A stretch of 31,859 nt of DNA from Saccoglossus kowalevskii (Eukaryota; Hemichordata; Enteropneusta; Harrimaniidae): the NCBI RefSeq assembly GCF_000003605.2, contig NW_003155752.1, positions 9,388 through 41,246 of the forward strand. The letters are read 5' to 3'. The notes under the pieces are model-generated. The model had not been told where the DNA came from, searched no databases, and saw nothing but the letters and a program-made list of their open reading frames with translations. Position numbers and translations under genes: made by a program. Below, piece by piece: positions 1-9,375 of the stretch. Position 1 is the first letter of the stretch. Every line of letters starts with the position of its first letter.

Positions 1-1790
1 TAAGTTGCTTATATTTAATCAGATACTATTTCGTCATCATACTTTGTTACCTTACCTGTTTATACCACATGAGGGCGTTTTTTTATGGCAAGATGGCGCA
101 AACGGAAGTCCTTCGCAGGTTTATGGTTTCTCATATTTAAATCATCATAACTCTGAAGATAATCATTTTTTTTAATTTTTTCTTTCAAATTTATAATCAA
201 TATACATAACTTGATAAATACAAACACCAAAATAGGCTCTATTTAGTTCCCCTTTAACAGACAAAAACATTTTTTACAAATACATATTTATAATTATCAT
301 TATAATTATATTATTCTTACGTTTGTTCTATTGTTCTTGTGTTTTCGTAGATTGTATGATTTTCTCTCTAATATATAGTCGCTTGTACGACGATCAGTGT
401 GTAAATCTCTTCTAGGATTTGATGTATAATCCTATACGTACAGATGAACTACGTCATCAACAAAATGTCACAGATTTATCAACACCATTTAAGCTTGACA
501 ATGCACTTTTACGGATATTGGGACAGAATGATGAGTTAACAAATTCGTGGCGTCTAAATTAAAGAATTTGGAGTGACGTAAATCGATACTTTTGTTGGCA
601 TATCCACAACATGCATTAATCACCATTGTACATCTCTTTACAAAGGTTTAGAACGCCTACGGCACTTTGCCTTTCTAAGACAAACACACTGCATTGTATA
701 TCTATATATATCCTCTTCAATCGGGCCTCTATATTATTTCTAAACATTCGCGTTTTCTCAATGTGATCAGAGATGACATAAGTCGAAACGCGAAATGTTT
801 TCTGTAAACTACGTGATTCAGTTTTTCATGCGATATATTTGGTTGCATAGCAACGTATTTATTGAACAAACAACAGAATAAAATGAGAGAGTGTGTTTGT
901 GTCTGCATACATTCATGAATTCATGAGTTGTAGACAGGTTATAAAACTATTTTAGTCAATAACTTGTTGTCATTGTAATCACTACAATAGTGTTTAGTCA
1001 TATAGCCCAATGATTGCATTTCCGTATTTCATTTTTCTTAGATGTATTTTTCCAACCTTTATGTTCGTTTGACATTTCACTACACAGTACGCGTGTCACG
1101 ACTAACCTTTAGGAATACAGGCATCTGACAAGATAAACATCCCATATACACACCACATGTACAGATATTACGAAACAATGAATACCCGCTGAGTTAAAAA
1201 GAGCTAGTCATATATTACGTAATACATCTATACTACGGGATATACGTGCGAAGCAATACTATAGTTCAACATATTTAAATAATAACACATGCTTGTGAGG
1301 GTAATATCACGATTTGTAAATTGTGATATTCAGTTGCCCGAATAGCCACGTGTTATTTATTTTATCACATCGAACAGACATCAACCATGTACATGTCAAT
1401 CACATCTACCATACATCACTCGCACCCGCTCTCCCACAAAATAACAACACTTATATTTGAAGTATGCAATATTTTATTTTATCAAGTTTCACACATACAT
1501 ACATTGTTTGCTGAAAAAAAATGTAAAATACACTAAGTAAATGTTATTTGCAGCCACGGGTACTCTTTTTAGTTACCGTATCTCACCAATCTGAGTGTGA
1601 ATCACTCAATTTATCCAGGATAACATTTTTGAAATGCAAGTTATTTGATCAATCTCAAGATAAAAATGCTAGAGTGCCGTGGAAGTGACTGAAATTACTT
1701 CCGCCCAAAGTACCACACCTTCTATACACAAGTCACACTACACAGGTTTAGATCGTTTTTGATTAGCATCGGCGTGAACGCGTAGAAATG
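1..1790. other. Gene-free AT-rich stretch
   Basis: No reading frame of convincing length or composition, no splice-bounded exon and no recognisable repeat family was seen on either strand. It looks like ordinary non-coding DNA. Confidence 0.5.
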
Positions 1791-1855
1791 TTCACAGCGT
1801 AGAACGCGCCACAGCGACCCCGGCTGCGACGGCTTTGCCGTACATTTTTGCTTCA

Positions 1856-1865
1856 TATAAAAATA
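1856..1865 (+). promoter_or_regulatory. Candidate TATA box
   Basis: TATAAAAATA fits the TATA consensus and follows a locally GC- and CpG-rich block (about 1770-1845) that stands out from the AT-rich surroundings. A start site would be expected near 1886-1895. No convincing coding exon follows: the first downstream ATG is closed after two codons, and the open frame at 2113-2310 has no recognisable content. It could serve a non-coding first exon or an unseen transcript. Chance TATA matches are common at this base composition. Confidence 0.25.
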
Positions 1866-2047
1866 CCCTAAACATCAAAACAGAGTATCTTACTCAATAT
1901 TCACTTTGGCACGTTCGTTGTCTATTATCTATGGATTAAGTTCCTTCAAAACCTTGAAAGCAACCCTGAAAACTACAGCGGCCGGGGCAGCACCAATTCA
2001 GCGAACGACAATTTGTTATGTGCAGTATCGTTGCGCAGTAGTTTCAG

Positions 2048-2055
2048 TGACGTCA
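2048..2055. promoter_or_regulatory. Perfect CRE palindrome TGACGTCA
   Basis: An exact 8-bp CREB/ATF site lies about 190 bp downstream of the TATA-like box. The motif itself is certain. That it is used is inference. Confidence 0.35.
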
Positions 2056-2310
2056 TCCATGAGATATACCCATGTAATATACCATGTAATATCCATTTTT
2101 ACTTAATGTCATATGACTGAGTCTCAACCAAACACAGCATGCGGCAGGCACGGCACAGTTGGAGGCGAAGAACCAATCAATTTAGTCCACGTTCGGACGA
2201 AATCTAAAATTAGTACGTGTAGGTTCATCTCTGTATGTACGTGTGCTCGTAAATGTGTTTTTGAGTTTCAAGCATTATGGATTAGTCAAACATCTTGTCT
2301 GAAAATTTGA

Positions 2311-4061
2311 AATCAAAATAGTCGATTTATATTTTCAAGAACTATTATTCTGAACCCTATCTCTGGCATGTCTTTACTAATTCTAACCACACATGACAAC
2401 TACCGGTACATTAGAAATCGGGTTTCGTGTTTCAGTTCTGATTCGAATTGGGTGACTCGTATATATCAAACTTTATAACATCGCGTTACACGTTTCGAAT
2501 GTTTACGCTCGCCCCTTATTTACATGTATCATGGAACATATTACACAATGAATGTTATAAAAACTTGTATTCAAGAAGAACGGTATATATGCATAGTTAA
2601 TAAGGTCACATATCAAACTCGGTATCAGAAGACATCTTACTACAGATCTCTGAGAATCGTGCTTACATGAGTAATTACGTAACATGACATATGTACAATA
2701 CGTCTAACTTCCGTGTCGTTTGTGGTCGATTTCAAATTGTTACCACTGTCTTTATACACAATCCTGAGAATAAGAACTGAACAACTTACGATATGTATCC
2801 GACAATTTCACCATTTACATACTCATTTGTCACGAACAAGTCAAACACATATACTGCTAAAAATTATATGCAGAGTTATAACATATAATAATTTTAAAAT
2901 TAAATTGTATTTGATAGTGAGTATTTAACATGTAGGATCGTTGTCCTGTCCATTGATAACTATTTTATGGTTATTGCGTGTATGTAAACATTTCACAAGT
3001 GACGTACGATTGAAAAATGCATTTGACTTACAATACAAACATAAGTATAAACAATAGAAACCGAATCCAGTAGTTTACTTGACATGAAACATTAAAGCAT
3101 AAAAACACATTACATATGTTACATTACTTACAACTACACTACACCTCCACCTGGACTAGTGGCAATTGTTTCCTGTATGTTGTATAGTATAATGAAACTA
3201 TTTGATTGTTATTTTTAATTGAAATTTTTCCAATATCCATAAAGGTTAACATGTTAATTAATGCTGGCAAACAATATCTTGTGCGTTTTTTTATCAAATT
3301 CTAAAATCCAAATATATAGTTAATAGTTTTCATATTGGTCACTTGATATGAATGAATGTGCTTTTAAAACATGTGTCTTTAATTACTTTACATATGTACC
3401 CTTACTAATATTCATTCACCCATTGACACTTTCAATAGTTATAACCCTCACTTAAACAAACAGAAAATTGGTACTACTTTTTGAGAAGAGGGTACATCGT
3501 TTCCCTCACTTTTTAAAAAGGTAGCACTTTTTCGGCAAGGATTTTTTTCTGGTGTGAAAAAGTATTTTTTGATGATTTTTTGGCTGTTCACTGTTTGTAG
3601 ATGTTCACTATTTTGGCTGTTATAATTGGTCATCATATCATTAGTTTGTTATTGTTTTAGTCTATGCTTGGAAGAAATTGTGAGATTGTCTTGGAGCCGA
3701 GCCATGTGCACATTTTGTATCCAGTACATCACAGTGATTGGGAGTAATTTGAGGTCGTCAAATTAAAATGCTCCTCCTGTAACACCGCACTCAACTCGAA
3801 CATATGCCCCTCTAAAAGCACAAATCGAAATCTAAGAAAATAACACTGAAGTGTCTGAGAATGTGCTCGTTTACACACTTACCATACATCACAAACATTG
3901 TCAAATACGGATAAGGCATCAGTGCAGGAACCAAGCCAGCATAGTCACTAAGAGTCACTGTCATACACGCCCAGTAGGACTCTGCAATGCACTGGCGCAG
4001 AAAGTTACAGCAAGGGTAGAACTATTTATTTAACATCACATGGATAGCCATGATAATGTTA
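2311..4061. other. Gene-free stretch
   Basis: AT-rich, with no recognisable gene. A short minus-strand open frame at 3448-3636 (62 codons) matches nothing I recognise. The + strand around 3588-3635 contains a small internal duplication of a GGCTGTTCACT-like segment. Confidence 0.4.
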
Positions 4062-4157
4062 TAATAATTTATCTGTAAATTTGATATGGCTTTGTTTCTT
4101 GAGCAGAAGCTCCCTTACAGTTCAATTTATTGTTATCACGTGTTTTCTCGTACAGCT
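4062..4157 (+). repeat. Split direct repeat A1 (5' end of Ngaro-like element)
   Basis: About 95 bp that aligns along its length to 7013-7107. Shared blocks include AATAATT..TCTGTAA, GTATGG/ATATGG, TTGAGCAGA versus TTAAGCAGA, and TGTTTTCTCGTA near the end. The copies differ by scattered substitutions and one- to two-base indels, so the insertion is old. Confidence 0.75.
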
Positions 4158-4379
4158 CCCCAAACGGGCTTGTTCAACATAAGTCAGTCACAGTTCTTAT
4201 TTTACACAACATATCAACGTCCAGAAATAGTTTGCAAGACTTATTAAATTTTACTAGTGCAACACATCGAACCTTGAGGTAATTGCAAGCAAAACGCAGG
4301 TAATCCATTCAATTATCAAGCCGACAACATAACAAGTTACTCTGAATGCATAAATTGCGAAATTGATTTTCCCCTATTA

Positions 4380-5240
4380 AAACACACTTTCTAGTCACTA
4401 GATTGCAAAGATCCCAAAGACCAACATTCTTCATCCAAGGCCAGACAAAGACTGGAAAATGCATCTTTCCCTATGACCATAATAATAATGGCAAGAAAGA
4501 ATTACATATTTGTAGACTAGCCTTTTCCCAAGCCAGACACCCACCTTAAGATTTCCAACATAAATCCAAACCTACAGAAGCTTTACTGCCAAATGTATAT
4601 GAAACCCACACAAGTCACAATCAGATAACCCCATCTTTAAATGTATTCAATATAAAAAAAAATGCTACAACTCCATACTCAATGACATCTATTCTGACTT
4701 GCGCTTGGAGGTCCTTGCACCCACAAATCTAATCCCTGCACAGGAAACCTTGAAAACACAAATGGTAACATCTCCTGTTGTTAATGGTATTGCCACCGAC
4801 CAAAAGTGTCTCAACATTCTCTGTAACAGACACAGAGATCGCTATCCCTGTGATGAATAGCGTAATTTATGCAGAAACTACAGTATCTTCTACCGAGCCA
4901 CCCCACTCTGAAATCCTATGGTGAGTCCAGCAGTTCGCACCAAGCACCATTCTGAAATCCCCTGTTGATTTTGACAGTTCACACAAGGCATACACCATGA
5001 AATACCGCATTGATTTAAGCAGTTCACGCGAAACACCCATTCTGAATATGCGTCTTGATCCCATTAATTCGCCTTCTATGTTGTGCCAACCAACCATGGA
5101 TACTTACCCGATACCGAAATATTTAGGACTGTGGTAACCTAAATTACTTCAGTCATGAATGCTGTGATAAAACACACAATAGGTCAACCTAACTATCTTA
5201 AAAAAACGCATTCCAGTAGATTACAAAGACAACATAATTT
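4380..5240 (+). pseudogene. Possible gag-type ORF1 remnant of the Ngaro-like element
   Basis: This stretch lies between A1 and the reverse transcriptase, where Ngaro and DIRS elements carry gag. Broken frames hold a segment around 4450-4560 with HNNNGK, then HICRL, then a QARHP-like ending. It recalls the zinc-knuckle-like C..H.C..C...HP tail of such gag proteins, but too few cysteines survive to be sure. Several stops interrupt each frame. The assignment rests mainly on position. Confidence 0.3.
4898..5075 (+). repeat. Decayed short tandem repeat, about 45 bp unit, about 4 copies
   Basis: Units begin near 4902, 4945, 4993 and 5034. Each has a CACCATTCTGAAAT-like head, a TTGATTT middle and a CAGTTCACRC-like tail. 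The units differ by substitutions and small indels. It lies just upstream of the reverse transcriptase region of the Ngaro-like element. Confidence 0.5.
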
Positions 5241-5936
5241 TTGACATCTTACAACATGATTGGCCCATCACCAACATCAACCGTACGCAATCATCCAGCT
5301 CAATTGCATTTGCATCAAATACAGACAGCTAGCTACATCATAAAAACACAGTCTGGAGCACTCCTCGGACCTTTTATCACAGAAAATTTAATGTTCACGC
5401 AAATTGTTCACAACTATAGTCAGTACCAAGAAAAAAGAGAAATGCGTACTGTTATGGACCTGTCATTTCCACATGCACATTCCGTAAATGATGGCATTCT
5501 AAGTGAAGAATATTTATGTCACCCTTATAAGCTCTCATATCCGTCAATCGATGAGTTCCTAGAAATAATCAATCACTATGTTCCAGAATGCCACATGTAT
5601 AAGTGTGATATCCGTCGCTGCTATCGATGGATACATGTAGATCCTCGCGACTATCATCTTCTTCGGCTCACCTGGTGCACTACCTTCTACTTCAACACCA
5701 AATATTCATTCAGCCTAAGTACAGCTGCAGTGGTCCGTCAATGTACAATAAATGGCCTACGATTAATATATGAAAAACAAGGCTATAAAACTATTAACTT
5801 GATTTCATATCTGAATGTATTCGATCAGCCAGACTATTTATTCACTGCATACTTGCATTGCTTCGCTCAGTCAAATACAAAAACCATCATATTCTCCTTA
5901 ACAGACTGTTTCATCAAGATATTACGTGGTGGCTAA
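5241..5936 (+). pseudogene. Reverse transcriptase fragment, Ngaro/DIRS-type
   Basis: An open frame of 231 codons matches the DIRS-group reverse transcriptase pattern. It contains VMDLSFPHAHSVNDGI (residues 71-86), the YPSIDEF segment (100-106) and motif A, YKCDIRRCYR (residues 120-129, with the first catalytic aspartate at 123). The W..HVDPRDYHLL segment typical of this group follows. The catalytic YxDD of the family should lie at about residues 190-193 (5808-5819), but YLNV is read there, so both catalytic aspartates are lost. No good initiation context was found; it is probably one segment of a longer pol. The next domain, RNase H, is in another frame, which shows at least one frameshift. 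Non-functional relic. Confidence 0.8.
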
Positions 5937-5974
5937 AATTCATGTAAATATACAATGGCGTCACTATTATTCCA

Positions 5975-6300
5975 GATGATCACCGGTCAACACCAGACCA
6001 TACTCTATCTAACGATGCGTACTTATCTGGATGCGGCGGGTGGTTGAATGTTAAGCAAGCTGAATATTTTCACCTGAAATTTTCCAACCAGCGTCTTCTT
6101 CTACACTGTGACAACATGGCCTGCATCAACATTTTCAACACTGGCTCCGGTACAGATAATATTCTGCTTCACATTGCACGAAATATCTGGTTGGTGGCAG
6201 CAATCGCGAACATTTAAATCAAAACCATGCATATACAAGGAACACACAACAGATATGCTGACCTCTATCACGTTGGTCTAAAAAATGAAATGAATGTCGA
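5975..6300 (+). pseudogene. RNase H domain remnant of the Ngaro-like pol
   Basis: In the frame starting at 6011 the first RNase H acidic motif appears as NDAYLSGCGGW (from 6011). It is followed by LHCDNMACINIF (from 6101) with the conserved Cys-Asp-Asn. Then come HIARNIWLVAAIAN and, after an in-frame TAA at 6215-6217, IKTMHIQGTHNRYAD. This motif order is characteristic of DIRS/Ngaro RNase H. The frame differs from the reverse transcriptase upstream. The internal stop shows it is a pseudogene. Confidence 0.75.
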
Positions 6301-6356
6301 CTACTCATACAGCACCATAGAGCAAACACCCAATGCTAACTGCTTTAATCTAATTA

Positions 6357-6632
6357 GTGACAATAAATTTTTCTACAGGTAATAACAGTCTGTTGATTAC
6401 TCTGTTCAAGGAAGTTAAGGAAACACACAAACGCGTTTTTCGTCCTAGTACATATCAAAACTACCATTGCCAACTGAGGGGATACCTCAGCTTTTGTAGC
6501 AAACTTGCTCGCCAACCATTCCCAGCAGAAGCTGACACTTACGTTTGCATGCCTACTCTCATGAACTTTTACAAGTGCAAAATCCATTCAAAACTACATT
6601 CCAGTAATTGCTACATGGCACAAATTGTTTGA
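6357..6632 (+). pseudogene. Tyrosine recombinase N-terminal domain remnant
   Basis: The open frame contains RVFRPSTYQNYHCQLRGYLS followed by FCSKLARQPFPAEADT. This matches the SAM-like core-binding domain that opens the tyrosine recombinase of Ngaro/DIRS elements (RPST..NY...L..YL.FC......FPA). It sits right after RNase H, the expected order. The catalytic R..HxxR..Y residues are not visible downstream. 6640-6930 has only fragments in other frames that could be a badly eroded continuation. Truncated or decayed. Confidence 0.65.
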
Positions 6633-6934
6633 TTATAAGTTAGATGGCTTTGTCACTCGGGATTTGAGATTCTACTAGGCTTAGACAAATCACTACACGT
6701 CATGCCACACCCCCAATCAACGTTTATATTAAACACAAGCTTGGGGAAATATTACAGCACATACAGTTCAATTTGATCAGTTCCTGCTTTTTTATTTTAC
6801 TTGCTAGGGATTTGCCCCATTCAGACTGTTTTACTCAGCACATTTTTTCTACACTCTATTTGACCTCATTTTTATTTTTAACTGATTTATTTATTTTTTA
6901 ATTTTTTCAAATACAAGTTTGGAAGCAGCTTCGC

Positions 6935-7015
6935 TTTGGTGTAATGCTCATGGTTTAGTGTTGAATTGTTATTTTTGTTGTTGATGATGTTTTAGAAGTA
7001 ACAAATTCTGTAAAT
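6935..7015 (+). repeat. Split direct repeat B1
   Basis: Aligns to 7121-7224. Shared blocks are TTTGGTGTAATGCT, ATTTTTGTTGTT, GATGTTTTAG and AGTA.CAA. The two copies differ by indels of several bases. It lies between the coding remnants and repeat A2. Confidence 0.7.
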
Positions 7016-7107
7016 AATTATCTGTAATCTGTGTATGGTTTTGTTCCTTAAGCAGAGCATCCCCTTGAGTTCAGTTTATTTTTATAATGTGTTTTCTCGT
7101 ATAAGTC
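7013..7107 (+). repeat. Split direct repeat A2
   Basis: Second copy of A1 (4062-4157), abutting B1. The junction B1/A2 without a spacer is what the split-repeat replication model of Ngaro/PAT elements requires. Confidence 0.75.
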
Positions 7108-7120
7108 TTTTTTATTACAG

Positions 7121-7224
7121 TTTGGTGTAATGCTTGTGTAACAGTTTCAGTGTGTTACATAATAAAACAAGTGTTGCATTTTTGTTGTTAGATGTTTTAG
7201 CAGTAGCAATTTTTTGGTAATTAG
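7121..7224 (+). repeat. Split direct repeat B2 (3' end of element)
   Basis: Second copy of B1. The last recognisable homology is the AGTAGCAATTTTTTGGTAATTA segment, which defines the probable 3' terminus near 7224. I see no clear target-site duplication, consistent with recombinase-mediated insertion. Confidence 0.7.
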
Positions 7225-8933
7225 ACACTGACTATGAATAGATATAATATGTGGATGAATAACATGTAGAGCTTCACACAGAAATGAGATGACTTAAATG
7301 AGGACCGGGTTCTGCTGTGGTGTCAGCTCGAATTATTATTTGCAATTAAACGTTCATGGCATATCACGGGGGTCTGTTGAAGGACAGAAGTCACTAACAT
7401 ATGGTTACCAACAATTGTCTAAGCCTTATTAAGAGTTGCATTTATGAAGAAACAATGTCCACTAAACAAGAGCGTGTTAAACCCAAGATCTTGTGATTGT
7501 ATTAATACGGATTACTACGAAACTATGGCTATAATCGCTTGTGTGTGCTGGTACAACCTAGGAGGAATGTCATTGGTTTATGTTTATAGCATGCACATTT
7601 CCACAGTTTGAAAAAGTGAAAGGGAAAAAGTGGAACTGATAATATCATATCTCGTGCCGAGTAGGTTAATATTGTTGACACAATAGTGTTCTATTTCGGG
7701 GGAAAACTTGAATACAAATAAACACATTGTTTGACGTTTTCTCGTACATTTTATCAACTGTTCACTGCTTCAATGCTGCCTTCCCGATACTACCGATATT
7801 AAGCAAAATTATGGATCAACTGTTACCATAATAATATCACGTACGCACATTTGGTTCACATGACGTTGCAGTATTAATTAGGATCAACAAATTGCTAAAA
7901 GTAGACATTATAGACATATATTTGATGATTTTATTAAATACATTTTTTACTAATTGTATTCAGAAGTGACAATTTCACAATGATTTAACCGTGAGACACA
8001 TCCCTGGTAATAACGTGTTCGTGCCAGTGGCTGCAGCGATTGGCTGATCATGGTTTACTTTCTCACGCCTTAGAGCTTTATTGGAGTTTTGTAAGATTTT
8101 GTAGGAGAAGGGGCAGCGAAGCGTTATCTCAACTGGCCGTTTGGATGAATAAAGCTGGACAATCTGGAATTAATTTGCTTTTGGGTCGACAGTATTTTAT
8201 CCTATACCCAGAGAATTTAATTTAAAAAATGTGTATATGTCATGTTTTTATTATCTAGGTGCTTAGCGTGCAAGCACAACTCCTTTCAAAACAGGTTGAA
8301 ATACAGTTGTCTTAGAATAGCTGCTTTCGTATAATAGATGTGAGTAAATTGCATTCATTTCTCACTATGGATGAGTGGATGGAACTAGGGCACGAGATGG
8401 GTCTGGGTCCTAATCAATTTTGTAAGAGAATGGGATGCATTTGTGAAGGAAAAAAGTACACAGCTTCTGGAGTTAGGGAAACAAGAATATTTTTGAATTG
8501 TATTGCATTATAAAAAGAGCATGATAAATATGCTGTCGGTGAACAAGAGTCTGGCTATGCTAAGGCACCAAAGTTAGGATAGACGTATAGGGACTAGGGA
8601 AAGTAGGCAAATATGTGCTGGGTGATTAGGCAGTGTAGTGCGGGACAGTTTTACACCATTTGTCCAGGAGTAAAAGCATAAAAGTATTTTGCGTGAAAAT
8701 TCCCACTATTTTAATAAACCCTAATAATTCTGTACTACACCTCTGTATTTTCTGTTTCTGCTTGATACTTCATGTGGCATACCCGATATTTCTGTCAGAA
8801 CTTAGGGGGTCTTTCAAACCACTATTACCAGCCTTGAATACGCTCAAATGATACCAACCCAGGCCACCGTCAAAGTCCCTGTCATTCTCGTTTATTTTGA
8901 AATGGCTACTAAGCGTTACCTAACATTCAATTA
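7225..8933. other. Gene-free stretch
   Basis: No supported gene. At 7990-8230 one + frame reads RHIPGNNVF, reminiscent of the HIPG..N motif at the end of retroelement RNase H domains. Nothing around it confirms this. Confidence 0.4.
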
Positions 8934-9375
8934 TCTTGATGTTTTATTACCTAGGTATTGAATGTGAGTTCTCCATTAACGAACGCTCAATACAACTACT
9001 ATACCCACAGTAGGCAAATCACGTTTATATTTACACATCGGTAGGTCTGCCTGGCCAATATAAGTATATTACGAATACCACGTGACAAATGACCCCCTTC
9101 CCTATCTCGGTCGTCGTCGTCGGTCATCGTCGTCGGACGGTCATATTATTTAGTCGTTGTTGTCCAACAACATGTATCTCTAGGCGTAGCCGTGAGGCTA
9201 TTCATAGCAACCAACTTGTGTCAACACATTGTACTGTGTCTACCGATTGAAACCTTCACAATAAATGGCGTATGTTATAACTACGACTATACTATGTGCC
9301 CTGAATGATTCCCTCAACAACCAAACAGCGCAAACAAAAAAAAGCTTACAACTCTGTGACACCACTAACTTTTGA
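8934..9375 (+). repeat. Dispersed repeat, copy 1
   Basis: Direct-orientation homologue of 22997-23395. There is a 25-bp identity (8985-9009 versus 23034-23058), the AGGCGTAGCCGTGA block (9182), GTCAACA.ATTGTACT, ACCGATTGAAAC (9242 versus 23284) and a final AGCT.TTACA..T.TGTGACA block. This copy carries an extra GTC/CGT-rich simple-sequence patch at about 9104-9145. It has no coding potential and no known family was recognised. Confidence 0.75.

Larger units (their letters stand above)
4062..7224 (+). mobile_element. Decayed tyrosine-recombinase retrotransposon, Ngaro/PAT-type
   Basis: The interior encodes, in order, a possible gag remnant, a reverse transcriptase, an RNase H and the N-terminal part of a tyrosine recombinase, in different frames with stops. 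The boundaries are direct repeats: A1 (4062-4157) at the 5' end, then B1 (6935-7015), A2 (7013-7107) and B2 (7121-7224) at the 3' end. An A1 - genes - B1 - A2 - B2 arrangement is the known split-direct-repeat hallmark of Ngaro and PAT elements; DIRS1 has inverted repeats instead. At about 3.2 kb it is shorter than full-length relatives, and most of the recombinase catalytic part is missing or unreadable. The YxDD motif of the reverse transcriptase is also degraded, so the copy cannot move itself. Ngaro is favoured over PAT by the expected host range, but I could not test this. Confidence 0.8.

Noticed and set aside
1906-2310. Two short + strand frames downstream of the TATA-like box
   Set aside because: The first has no ATG at its start; the second has an ATG but no recognisable content or splice context.
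4867-5097. 76-codon minus-strand frame with repeated SEWGG/RMGVS-like peptides
   Set aside because: Its internal repetition comes from the diverged 45-bp tandem units, and the retroelement reads on the opposite strand.
7990-8230. Possible second retroelement RNase H end (RHIPGNNVF) with a 61-codon frame
   Set aside because: A single short motif with no neighbouring RNase H or recombinase motifs in order.
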